NCBI GenBank assembly: GCA_002448395.1
Contig: DJXS01000042.1
Coordinates: 1 to 31,442 of the forward strand
DNA: 31,442 nucleotides
Direction: 5' to 3'
Origin: Lachnospiraceae bacterium UBA6998
Lineage (GTDB): Bacteria > Bacillota > Clostridia > Lachnospirales > Lachnospiraceae
Below, piece by piece: positions 24,496-31,442 of this stretch. The notes below the pieces were generated by a model. It had not been told where the DNA came from and did no database searches. It saw nothing but the letters and a program-made list of their open reading frames with translations. The first letter of the stretch is position 1. Every line of letters starts with the position of its first letter. The position numbers and the translations under genes are program-made.

Positions 24496-26919
24496 TTACT
24501 GAAGTTCGCCCCGGCTGTTGAAATAATACGTTCTTCCGTCGATCGCCTGCTGTCCCGTGACCATCGCGCCTGTACTCTTGAAATAGTACCATGTATCATT
24601 CAGCTTGAGCCATCCGGTCCTCACGGATCCGTCCGAATTCATATAATACCAGGTTCCGCTTTCTTTGAGCCATCCGGTCTTCATGGCTCCGTTAGTACCA
24701 AGATAGTACCAGTATCCGCCATACTTAAGCCATTTGCCTGACAGCATTTCTCCGCTGTTATCAAGATAATACCATGAGCCGTCTTTGATCCAGCCCGTCT
24801 TCATGACTCCGTTCTGCTGCAGGTAATACCATTTGGTACCGAGTTTGAGCCATCCTGTCTTCATAGCTCCATCGGAATCGAAGTAATACCAGCTGCTTCC
24901 GATCTTTTTCCAGCCGGTGACCATCACTCCTTTTTCACCCAGATAATACTTGTGGCCTTTGTAATCAAGCCAGCCGGTAATCGGCTTCCCGTTGTTGAGA
25001 TAGAACCAATTACCGTCTTCCAGATACCATCCTCTGGTGATAGTATTCGAAGCTGTAATGGTGGTCGTATTATTTACGGTATCGACGACTGTAGTCGCCG
25101 AAATCGCAGCAGATTTCCCTATATAGTGTCCGTTGGCATCAAAATCATAGATCACTCCGTCTATACTCACAACACCGGTAACCATAACACCGTTTGTGTC
25201 GAAGAAGTATTTCTGGCCGCCGATCGTCTGCCATCCGTACTGCACTACGCCGTACTCATCAAGATGATATTTTCCGCCGGCTACCTGGATCCATCCAAAT
25301 TGCTCTACACCGTCCAGGCCAAAATAGTGCTTCTTGTTCTTGATCGTATAGAAACCGGTTACCATGACGCAGTTTTCAGGCTTGAAATAATACCACTTTC
25401 CGCCGATCTGCTCCCATTCGGTGCAGCCATAGCCCTCCGAATCGAAATAGTACGTATTTCCGCCGGTCTTCACCCAGCCCGTCTTCATCGCGCAGCTGAC
25501 AGGGTCGAAATAAAAATAATGGCTCCCTATCTTCTGCAGTCCCGTCACAGCGTAACCCTTGGTGTTGAAATAGTACCAGACATTATCGATCTTCTTCCAG
25601 CAGCTCTTGAGGTAGCTGCCATCAGCGTAATCGTACCACCAGCCCACGCTGTTCTTCTTCCAGTAACCGCCCTCAGACGATGTGGAAGAAGCGCTTCCCG
25701 AACTGTGGAACTGTATCGTGGCAGCTTTGCTGAAACTCCAGTTGTTCCATGTGGCGTGATAGAGATCCTTGGTATGGGAATCAAGGATGGCCGTTCCGCT
25801 GTTATTGCGGCCGACGCAGATCGTCGCGTGATCATAAGTGCTGTCGCCGTTCCAGTCAAAATAGATCGGATTGCCGGCGAGGAGATTCCCGTTATTCGCG
25901 TTCATGAAGGAACCGTACTGTTTAAAGTGCGCGATCTGCTTCATGACATTGATCCAGGCCACACTGTGCTTGTACCATGTGGAATCCTGGGGAAAGCCGC
26001 CGTTATAGAGACACTGGGAAACAAAGTTGGCGCAGTCTCCGCCTCTTCCCTTATAACTGTTATAAGCAGAATTATAATTGATGCAGTATCTGTCCGCGTA
26101 GGCAATGGCGTTAGCAACATTATAGGAATATGATCTGGCCGCGGATGCCGCCATCATTTCCTGCTCACCGTCCTCCGAGATCACTCTGAGCGCGTCTGCG
26201 TTCTCATTCTCGGCCTGAAGAGAGTACTCCACTTCTTCCTGCATCCAGTCAAAATTCTGATCGGTATCTTCGACAGAGGCGATCTTCCAGTTTCCGCTGC
26301 GGTCATAGTCGAGTTTAAGGGAGAAATTATAGCCGTATGCCGCTGCATTTACTGCGGAAATATCGTCAGAGGCATAACCTACTGTCATCCACTCATAAAT
26401 ATCAAGGTCCGCGGAATCGTCCTGCACAGTACATGAATTAACTTTGATCCTTGGAACCAATGTGCGGATCATATCCTCAGCGGGCATCACATAAGACGTA
26501 TACTCCCCCTGTCTGTCCCATTCACTGACAACATTTCCGGAAAAGTCTTTGCTGTTTTCCTCAGAGCCGGCAATATATCCGCTCTTGGCCGCCTCATAGT
26601 ATTTGAGGTAATTGATCAGATCTTCTGCGCCTTCTCCCATCCCGGACTCTACAGCTGTAAAATCCGAATTCATCATCTCCGCCGATGCGATGATCTCTTC
26701 ATCAGTGGCTGACATCGAATTATCGTACAGATCCCGTATTGACTGATCGAAATTTCTCGAGCCTTCCGCTGCGCTTTCGGTGCGTCCTTCGACTGCTCCG
26801 AGGTTGCTGAGAGCAGCTCTGGTATTCGCTTTGATCTCCGTCATCACTCCGGAGCCTGCGGGTGACATAAGCCCGACGATCATGCTGGATGTGAGAATTA
26901 CAGTCAGAAATCTTTTCAT
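24496..26919 (-). CDS. Secreted Amidase_6-type protein with 18 cell-wall/choline-binding repeats
   Basis: An 807-residue exported protein. Residues 1-30 form a signal peptide (basic MKRF, hydrophobic core, likely cut near 23-31). A helical, acidic region follows (about 40-255). Residues 262-405 match the putative amidase domain Amidase_6 (NlpC/P60-like fold) with catalytic Cys296 in GGDCANFVSQC and His364 in DHATICVG. A Ser/Gly linker (406-418) leads to nine degenerate CW_binding-type repeats (419-600), a Thr/Asn-rich spacer (603-628) and nine regular repeats (629-807) of the type WYYxxxxGxMKTGW. Such repeats bind choline-bearing or other wall polymers. The upstream in-frame ATG at 26964 lacks a ribosome binding site; the ATG at 26919 has GGGAG and begins the signal peptide. 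It is a single-gene unit with its own promoter and terminator. The substrate (peptidoglycan or other) is unknown. Confidence 0.88.
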   Translation of the reverse strand: MKRFLTVILTSSMIVGLMSPAGSGVMTEIKANTRAALSNLGAVEGRTESAAEGSRNFDQSIRDLYDNSMSATDEEIIASAEMMNSDFTAVESGMGEGAEDLINYLKYYEAAKSGYIAGSEENSKDFSGNVVSEWDRQGEYTSYVMPAEDMIRTLVPRIKVNSCTVQDDSADLDIYEWMTVGYASDDISAVNAAAYGYNFSLKLDYDRSGNWKIASVEDTDQNFDWMQEEVEYSLQAENENADALRVISEDGEQEMMAASAARSYSYNVANAIAYADRYCINYNSAYNSYKGRGGDCANFVSQCLYNGGFPQDSTWYKHSVAWINVMKQIAHFKQYGSFMNANNGNLLAGNPIYFDWNGDSTYDHATICVGRNNSGTAILDSHTKDLYHATWNNWSFSKAATIQFHSSGSASSTSSEGGYWKKNSVGWWYDYADGSYLKSCWKKIDNVWYYFNTKGYAVTGLQKIGSHYFYFDPVSCAMKTGWVKTGGNTYYFDSEGYGCTEWEQIGGKWYYFKPENCVMVTGFYTIKNKKHYFGLDGVEQFGWIQVAGGKYHLDEYGVVQYGWQTIGGQKYFFDTNGVMVTGVVSIDGVIYDFDANGHYIGKSAAISATTVVDTVNNTTTITASNTITRGWYLEDGNWFYLNNGKPITGWLDYKGHKYYLGEKGVMVTGWKKIGSSWYYFDSDGAMKTGWLKLGTKWYYLQQNGVMKTGWIKDGSWYYLDNSGEMLSGKWLKYGGYWYYLGTNGAMKTGWLKESGTWYYMNSDGSVRTGWLKLNDTWYYFKSTGAMVTGQQAIDGRTYYFNSRGELQ
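24499..25035 (-). repeat. C-terminal block of nine regular wall-binding repeats
   Basis: Codes for residues 629-807 of the amidase protein. Repeats of about 20 residues share an aromatic triplet (WYY), a Gly five residues on, then M-K-T-G-W. They are more alike than those of the first block, suggesting more recent duplication or stronger selection. One repeat has an extra residue (SGKW). Confidence 0.85.
25120..25665 (-). repeat. N-terminal block of nine degenerate wall-binding repeats
   Basis: Codes for residues 419-600 of the amidase protein. The same 20-residue framework is present but the aromatic and Gly-Trp positions vary (for example TEW, TGF, FGW, YGW), and two repeats carry a cysteine near residues 476 and 517. 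A non-repeat Thr/Asn-rich spacer separates it from the second block. Confidence 0.75.
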
Positions 26920-26949
26920 AATTAAACTCTCCCTTTCATATGTAACATT

Positions 26950-26978
26950 ATTGTAATATATCAATTACATAAATGCAA
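26950..26978 (-). promoter_or_regulatory. Promoter of the wall amidase gene with inverted repeat
   Basis: The minus strand has -35 TTGCAT (26973-26978) and -10 TACAAT (26950-26955) at exactly 17 bases. A perfect 6-6-6 inverted repeat TGTAAT / ATTACA (26952-26957 with 26964-26969) overlaps the -10 and spacer, a good place for a repressor. The region further upstream (26980-27049) is very AT-rich. Confidence 0.7.
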
Positions 26979-27049
26979 CATTTCGAGGGAGAGTTTTTAA
27001 ATTTTTGTTAACAAATATTAATTATTATTAATACAAGCATACTTCCCGA

Positions 27050-27778
27050 TCACATTCCCAGTTTCTTCATCTCCTCCAGGATCTCCTCTTCCACCTCTTT
27101 ATTCGCTTCGAGTTCTTCAAGCGGTTCTTCAGTCTCCTCTTTTACAGCAAGATAAGGCTCAAATTCCGGCAGGAGAAGCGTCGCCGCCAGCATTGCCTGA
27201 AGTCCGAAGCCGCACATAACCCACAAAAAAGCATAAAGCGGAAGAGTTTGCAGATCTGTGAAGGTCAGCACAAAAGGGAAGATGTCAAAAAACAGGATCA
27301 CCAGCGTTTTCCAAGGCTTTTTCCAGAGAAAGTAAAAAGCGTTTCGGATCAGATGCGGCAGGGAATCCTCAAAAACCGTCATAACAGGGATCAGGTAAAG
27401 ATACAAGATGATCGCAGCAGCTCCGATGGCATACGCGCCGATCTTCAAATACCCCAGAGCGCCTCCGGCCGCATTGCAGATCCGGATATCCATGAGCACA
27501 AATGCGATCAGAAGGACAAACAGGATCCAGGAGATCGTCGCCTGCTTGAAGTTTACTCTCAGCCCGGTCCAGAACTCCTTAAAGGGATTAACGACTCCCT
27601 CGCTCCTCAGCGTCCTGAACATAACATAATAAAGAGCTGAAAAGCCGGCCCCGATCGTAAAAAAGGGAATACTGAGAAGCACGAACATGATATTCGCGGC
27701 AATGATAATGCCGAGCTTCGTCATAAACCTGCCGAAGAAACTGTCATTATCCAAAAAGCCTTGTACCATATTATTCAT
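27050..27778 (-). CDS. YesL-family (DUF624) membrane protein
   Basis: A 242-residue protein with about five hydrophobic helices (roughly 20-45, 78-98, 106-128, 150-172, 178-205) and a glutamate-rich cytoplasmic tail (about 212-240, EETEEPLEELEANKEVEEEILEEM in part). The N-terminal FFGRFMTKLGIIIAANIMF and the run FFTIGAGFSALYYVMFRTLR are typical of DUF624/YesL. YesL-type genes often lie beside CUT1 sugar transporters, as in the B. subtilis yes locus, but their role is unknown. GGGGGG precedes the ATG. It is 15 bases after the DUF3592 gene and ends the run. Confidence 0.87.
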   Translation of the reverse strand: MNNMVQGFLDNDSFFGRFMTKLGIIIAANIMFVLLSIPFFTIGAGFSALYYVMFRTLRSEGVVNPFKEFWTGLRVNFKQATISWILFVLLIAFVLMDIRICNAAGGALGYLKIGAYAIGAAAIILYLYLIPVMTVFEDSLPHLIRNAFYFLWKKPWKTLVILFFDIFPFVLTFTDLQTLPLYAFLWVMCGFGLQAMLAATLLLPEFEPYLAVKEETEEPLEELEANKEVEEEILEEMKKLGM

Positions 27779-27793
27779 ATCTGCCCCCCAATT

Positions 27794-28204
27794 CTACAGC
27801 AGTATCCGCCAGATCACAGCATAGATCACGATCTCCAGAACGATTGCTGCCAGATAACCGTACATGATCCTGCGCGGCGCATCCCCGGCGGTCGCAACAT
27901 GCACAGCGCCGTTTTCTTCCACATAATAGCGGATTCCTACCCTGCTTCCCACCTGATACTGCGCGGCCTGCTCACGCGGAACAACGACTTCGGAACTTCT
28001 CTCCTCTCCGTCGATCTCATAGGAAAGAAGTACGTCAAGAGCCGGCGGCTCTTTTCTGTTTGCAGGCTCATGATCCCTGATCTGTTTGACAGTGGCCTGA
28101 GTCTCTTCTTTATAGTTTTTTACGATCCGGTAATACTGAAGGAATCTGGCTGCCGTATAGATCAGCGCCCAGAAAGCCAGCACCAGCGTTATATAATAAA
28201 GCAT
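27794..28204 (-). CDS. DUF3592-like small membrane protein
   Basis: A 136-residue protein with a transmembrane helix at each end (about 2-22 and 113-134) around a soluble beta-rich domain (about 40-105), including LLSYEIDGEERSSEVVVP and VGSRVGIRYYVEENGAVHV. This build and the G-x-x-V-x-I-x-Y motif fit DUF3592, a family of unknown function. AGGAGGGG precedes the ATG. It lies 14 bases after the upstream membrane-anchored gene and 15 before yesL, so the three are one transcript. Confidence 0.75.
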   Translation of the reverse strand: MLYYITLVLAFWALIYTAARFLQYYRIVKNYKEETQATVKQIRDHEPANRKEPPALDVLLSYEIDGEERSSEVVVPREQAAQYQVGSRVGIRYYVEENGAVHVATAGDAPRRIMYGYLAAIVLEIVIYAVIWRILL

Positions 28205-28218
28205 GACGAAGTCCCCTC

Positions 28219-28926
28219 CTATTTGGTCTGCGGATCTTCAAAAAGAAAATCAAGGAACAGTTCCACTGACTCTACGTTTTGTGACAAGGCGCCAATCCCG
28301 AGCGCACAAGGTTCCGAATAGATTCCGTATTCGCTCACAAGCCGGCTGTCGCTGATATCTATGCAGACAGGCACTTCTCTCCCGCCGTACTCCTCATCGA
28401 GCGGTACCGCGTAGAGAAAACGGTCTCCATATTTTGCCCGGATCGAAGAACACGCCTCACTGCTCAAGTCCAAAAGTCTCCCCGTCTTTCCCAGCGCAGT
28501 CAGGGAATCGCGCCCCATCGTGATCGCGTCCAGCGTCCCGCTGTCCGCATATGCGACAAAGGCCTCAAAATAACTGTTTCCGGTAACACCTTTGAGATAG
28601 TCAAAATAGGAAGCGGCGTCGAATCTCACCGCTTTCTCTGTCAGGTCAAAACCCGCGTATTCGACATAGTCCTCCCACAGATCCGAGTGATCTCCGGCAT
28701 CGGCATAGGTATTTGCAAAGACCATATAGCACCAGTAATCCTTCAGAGTTGTCGTATACTGACGGACAGCAAACGTTATAAACCAGATGCCCAGGACTAT
28801 TCCTATGATCCAAAGCTTATAGTATTCCCATATGTAGCCGATCTTTTTTGATGTGCCGGGAATCCCCGAAATCTTTTCTCTCTCCGTCTTCCACCACTTT
28901 GAAAGACGGTTGTTTCTATTAGCCAT
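28219..28926 (-). CDS. Membrane-anchored protein, possibly a reduced binding-protein-like domain
   Basis: A 235-residue protein I cannot assign to a named family. A basic, tryptophan-bearing N-terminus (about 1-34) leads into one transmembrane helix (about 35-55), then an extracellular domain of about 180 residues rich in D, Y and G. Pieces such as DAITMGRDSLTALGKTG, GRLLDLSSE and DRFLYAVPLDEEYGG look like the lobes of extracellular solute-binding proteins, but the domain is less than half their usual length. GGGGGAA precedes the ATG. It starts only about 30 bases after the terminator that follows the permease genes and is first in the accessory trio. The resemblance is my reading, not a proven homology. 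Confidence 0.65.
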   Translation of the reverse strand: MANRNNRLSKWWKTEREKISGIPGTSKKIGYIWEYYKLWIIGIVLGIWFITFAVRQYTTTLKDYWCYMVFANTYADAGDHSDLWEDYVEYAGFDLTEKAVRFDAASYFDYLKGVTGNSYFEAFVAYADSGTLDAITMGRDSLTALGKTGRLLDLSSEACSSIRAKYGDRFLYAVPLDEEYGGREVPVCIDISDSRLVSEYGIYSEPCALGIGALSQNVESVELFLDFLFEDPQTK

Positions 28927-28955
28927 GCGGTTCCCCCGTACTTTACAGTAAACCG

Positions 28956-28985
28956 AAAAAAATGAGCTGCATTATGCAGCTCATT
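28956..28985 (-). terminator. Intrinsic terminator between the permeases and the accessory genes
   Basis: Perfect 11-bp stem AATGAGCTGCA / TGCAGCTCATT (28961-28971 with 28975-28985), loop TTA, followed in the minus reading by seven T. It lies 26 bases past the permease stop (29012) and only about 30 bases before the next gene's ATG, which leaves no clear room for a promoter. Confidence 0.9.
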
Positions 28986-29011
28986 ATACATCAAAACAAC
29001 AAAACCGTTCT

Positions 29012-29854
29012 TTACAGTTTTCCGCCGGAAGTAGCGATACCTTCGACGAACTGTTTCTGGAAGATGACATAGATCACGATCATCGGTACCACGGCGAGAA
29101 CCGCGGCGGCCATCATCTGCGGATAGTTGCTTCCGTACTGTCCCTGCGCCTTTGCAAGGCCGGCTGCAAGCGTCGTAGTCTGTACGCTGGAGCAGACGAT
29201 CATGGGCCACATAAGATCCTTGAACGCAAACAGAGCGGTGAAGATTCCGAGCGATACCATAGATGATCTTGTGAGCGGCATCATGATCAGCAGGAATTTC
29301 TGTCCGATGTTGCAGCCGTCAATGCCGGCCGCCTCCTCCAGATCCTTAGGCAATCCCTGATATCCCGTCTTTAGCAGATAGGTACCGAAAGCGGTGACAA
29401 TACCGGGGAATACAAGTCCTGCCGTAGTATTGAGCCATCCAAGTGAAGAAACCATCAGGTACTGCGGGATGATGAAGATCGTGGAAGGGATCATCATCTG
29501 GATCAGGACAAGTGAGAACAGGAATTTCCTTCCCGGGAAGTTCAGTCTGCCGAAAGCGTAGCCCGCCATAGTTGCAGTCAGGCATGCGCAAATGACACGG
29601 AAGAGGATCATGAGCAGTGTGTTCTTATAAAGAAGCACAAAGTTGTAGCTCTTCCATACTTCTCCAAATGTCTCCCAGTGCCATCCGTTGTGCGGGAAAA
29701 TATAGAAGGGATCGACAGAAATTGCTTCCTGGTTGGTCTTGAGCGCAGTGAGGATCATCCACGCGAAGGGAACCAGCATGATAAAAGCCATGATGATCAG
29801 GATGACATAGACGATCGCTTTCCTGATTGTATCTCTTGTGCTTGCACTTTCCAT
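29012..29854 (-). CDS. Carbohydrate ABC transporter permease, MalG/LacG type
   Basis: A 280-residue inner-membrane subunit of a CUT1-family sugar importer. About six helices are visible, starting with residues 13-35. The cytoplasmic EAA loop reads EEAAGIDGCNIGQKFLLIMMPL (Glu174-Ala-Ala, Gly180), which docks on the ATPase. The N-terminal NQEAISVDPFYIFP and the closing FQKQFVEGIATSGGKL are typical of MalG-type partners. AAAGGAGG precedes the ATG. It lies 18 bases after the MalF-type gene. No ATPase gene is in the window; CUT1 systems of Firmicutes often share an MsmK-type ATPase encoded elsewhere. Confidence 0.94.
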   Translation of the reverse strand: MESASTRDTIRKAIVYVILIIMAFIMLVPFAWMILTALKTNQEAISVDPFYIFPHNGWHWETFGEVWKSYNFVLLYKNTLLMILFRVICACLTATMAGYAFGRLNFPGRKFLFSLVLIQMMIPSTIFIIPQYLMVSSLGWLNTTAGLVFPGIVTAFGTYLLKTGYQGLPKDLEEAAGIDGCNIGQKFLLIMMPLTRSSMVSLGIFTALFAFKDLMWPMIVCSSVQTTTLAAGLAKAQGQYGSNYPQMMAAAVLAVVPMIVIYVIFQKQFVEGIATSGGKL

Positions 29855-29872
29855 GTATCATTCCCTCCTTTC

Positions 29873-30766
29873 TCAGTTATAGAATACGAAGCGCTTTTCA
29901 GCGCGCTGCATGATCACTGTGACTACCATGATGAAAGCCACAAGGATCATAACGATCGCTGCGCCGTAGCCCTTATTGCCCTGGTCGAATGTATACTTAT
30001 AGAATACGTATACTGTGGACTGTACCTTGGGCAGAGCCGCGTTAGTCTTATCCATGACCATGAACATAAGGTCGAAGATCGTCAGTGCGCCGATGACACG
30101 GGTCTGCACTATAAAGAACGTGGTCGGGCTAAGAAGCGGAACCGTAATGTTGAAGAACTGGTTGATCCCGGTCGCGCCGTCGATCGAAGCCGCTTCGTAG
30201 TAGTCCCCCGGGATCTCTTTCAGACCGGAAATAAACAGGACCATGTTGTAGCCGATGATCGACCATACGCCGATCACGCCGACTGAGATCCACGCGATCT
30301 TGGGATCTGATATCCACGCTATATTCGTATGAAGAATATTGTTGAACAGACCGAACTGCTGATTGTAAAGCCACTTCCAAACCATTGCGACAGCCGCAGG
30401 CGCGCAGACCATCGGGAGGAAGAAGATCGTGCGGAATATTGAAACTCCTTTTATCTTACCGTTCAAAAAAACAGCAAGAAGCAGAGCGATCACTACGCCG
30501 AGAGGAACTTCAATGATGGCGTATTTTACCGTATTGATCAGCGACTGCCAGATCTCCGGATCCGCAAATGCCTTTGAATAATTGGCGAGTCCGACAAAAG
30601 TGTTGCCCTTTCCGAAATCACCTGTCTTACAGAAAGACTGGTAAACTGTATTGATGGCCGGATAGAAGTTCAGAACGATCAGTCCGATCATGGTAGGCGC
30701 CACAAAGGCTAATCCCCAAATTGCCTCGTTCTTTTCTCTGGGCGTCATCTTTTTCTTTTCCTTCAT
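29873..30766 (-). CDS. Carbohydrate ABC transporter permease, MalF/UgpA type
   Basis: A 297-residue inner-membrane subunit that pairs with the MalG-type protein. About six helices are visible, the first at residues 18-38; the typical start is WGLAFVAPTMIGLIVLNFYPAI. The EAA loop reads EAASIDGATGINQFFNITVPLLSP in part (Glu191-Ala-Ala, Gly197). AAAGGGGG precedes the ATG at 30766; a second ATG just upstream at 30770 is too close to the ribosome binding site. It follows the binding-protein gene across a 94-base gap that holds a strong stem-loop. Confidence 0.94.
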   Translation of the reverse strand: MKEKKKMTPREKNEAIWGLAFVAPTMIGLIVLNFYPAINTVYQSFCKTGDFGKGNTFVGLANYSKAFADPEIWQSLINTVKYAIIEVPLGVVIALLLAVFLNGKIKGVSIFRTIFFLPMVCAPAAVAMVWKWLYNQQFGLFNNILHTNIAWISDPKIAWISVGVIGVWSIIGYNMVLFISGLKEIPGDYYEAASIDGATGINQFFNITVPLLSPTTFFIVQTRVIGALTIFDLMFMVMDKTNAALPKVQSTVYVFYKYTFDQGNKGYGAAIVMILVAFIMVVTVIMQRAEKRFVFYN

Positions 30767-30798
30767 GCATTGCCCCCTTTCATGAAGAAGATTTATCA

Positions 30799-30828
30799 GC
30801 GGACTGCCGCTTTACAGCGGCAGTCCGC
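30799..30828 (-). other. 12-bp stem-loop between binding-protein and permease genes
   Basis: Perfect 12-bp GC-rich stem GCGGACTGCCGC / GCGGCAGTCCGC (30799-30810 with 30817-30828), loop of 6 bases, no T run after it in the minus reading. In sugar ABC operons such stems stabilise the upstream binding-protein mRNA and cut down permease expression. That role is inferred from context. Confidence 0.75.
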
Positions 30829-30860
30829 AGTATCTCACAGTTAGCCGTTTGTGAAGCTTA

Positions 30861-31442
30861 TTACTGCTCTTCTGCGATGCAGTCACGGATCAGCTTCGCG
30901 ACTTTGTCGCATGCATCAGACATAGCCTGAGGGTTCTCGGGAGCCTGCCATGCATCGAGGAAGTAACCTGCCTGCTTCATAGGAGTCTGCCACTTGCCGG
31001 AATTACGTGTGCCGGGACGTGCATACAGAGTTCCGTTTTCTTCAACCTTTGTAAACGCGGATACATCCATGCCTTCAAAAGCGTTAGCGAAGTCCTCGGA
31101 GATTCCGGGGATACCTGCCATGGTAACGCCGAGCTGTGCCTGCTTGATCTGCGCGTCCTTGGAGCAGAGATACTCGATCAGGCTTGCTGCCGCGTCGGGA
31201 TTAGCGGTATTCGCTGCTGCTGCCCAGCCAAGTCCGTTGTAGCAAGTCCATCTCTCATCCTTCTGGCAGGCGCCGTCGCCGTTCCTGTCGAAGTAAGGGA
31301 TTTCTGCCCATGCATAATCCTTGCTGTTCTCAGCTGTGTAGAAGGAGTTGATCATCCAGGAGCCCTGTGTGATCATGGCGACCTTGCCGGACTGGAACAG
31401 GGAATCCGTACCGGACTCAGCCACAATTGCCTGCGGTGTTGC
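30861..31442 (-). CDS. Extracellular sugar-binding protein of CUT1 ABC transporter (partial, C-terminal part)
   Basis: The last 193 residues of a solute-binding lipoprotein; the gene enters from the right edge, with the frame open through 31442. Typical family features: LFQSGKVAMITQGSWMINSF (the lobe-crossing 'G.AAM...G.W' motif), LGWAAAANTANPDAAASLIEYLCSKDAQ, and a C-terminal helix pair ending KLIRDCIAEEQ. A loop DRNGDGACQKDE (31254-31289) fits the 12-residue EF-hand calcium-binding pattern. It supplies substrate to the two permeases downstream. The sugar cannot be told from this part. The signal peptide and lipobox lie outside the window. Confidence 0.92.
   Translation of the reverse strand, partial: ATPQAIVAESGTDSLFQSGKVAMITQGSWMINSFYTAENSKDYAWAEIPYFDRNGDGACQKDERWTCYNGLGWAAAANTANPDAAASLIEYLCSKDAQIKQAQLGVTMAGIPGISEDFANAFEGMDVSAFTKVEENGTLYARPGTRNSGKWQTPMKQAGYFLDAWQAPENPQAMSDACDKVAKLIRDCIAEEQ

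Noticed and set aside
27004..27015. TTTGTTAACAAA palindrome, reminiscent of a Rex site
   Set aside because: The two half-sites abut without the 4-base gap Rex needs, and the region is very AT-rich, where such palindromes arise by chance.

Overview
The window looks like chromosomal DNA of an anaerobic, low-complexity-genome Firmicute of class Clostridia, probably a Lachnospiraceae-like gut organism. The reasons are the gene order tig-clpP-clpX-ysxC and secA-prfB, a DUF4364 gene, a Clostridia-style Rex-type operator, strong AGGAGG ribosome binding sites, and a CUT1 sugar ABC operon followed by a YesL-type gene. Base composition looks close to half GC by eye. Almost every gene is on the minus strand; only the dicarboxylate symporter is on plus. 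No tRNA, rRNA, CRISPR array, insertion sequence or phage gene was seen.

Layout from left to right. (1) 1-3.9 kb: the 5' end of a gene resembling NuoE/HydC-type hydrogenase subunits behind a Rex-like operator, then clpB and a DUF308 membrane protein with an acidic tail. (2) 3.9-7.9 kb: a protein quality-control cluster, tig-clpP-clpX-ysxC, read from a promoter upstream of tig; lon, often found beside clpX in related genomes, is not here. (3) 8.0-11.7 kb: malQ, rho and a DUF4364 regulator. (4) 11.7-17.0 kb: rsmF, then a tight run glgP-rarA-DUF4364. (5) 17.1-18.3 kb: an SLC1-type (DAACS) symporter on the plus strand with a strong terminator. (6) 18.4-23.7 kb: secA-prfB-alaX-type editing protein-small membrane protein, probably one transcript. 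(7) 23.9-26.9 kb: an OhrR-type peroxide sensor and a secreted Amidase_6 protein with 18 cell-wall/choline-binding-type repeats. (8) 27.0-31.4 kb: a carbohydrate ABC transporter (binding protein cut by the window edge, two permeases), then, past an intrinsic terminator, three membrane-associated accessory genes.

Much of the content is housekeeping: protein folding and degradation, secretion, termination of transcription and translation, and glucan breakdown (malQ, glgP). The less explained parts are: several inverted repeats that sit exactly on promoters (tig, rho, secA, ohrR, the wall protein); several stem-loops without U-tracts at gene junctions; the uncharacterised accessory trio downstream of the sugar transporter; an OhrR sensor with no ohr gene next to it; and the large repeat-bearing amidase. 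I did not find a clear new multi-gene defence or mobile system.

Five start codons are set by ribosome binding site or family length rather than by the longest open frame: ysxC (ATG 4546), glgP (ATG 15416), rsmF (TTG 16966), the alaX-type gene (GTG 20007) and the wall amidase (ATG 26919). No gene-free stretch exceeds 300 bases; the longest are 60-284, 24294-24495 and 10968-11136, and each holds promoter and/or terminator signals listed below.
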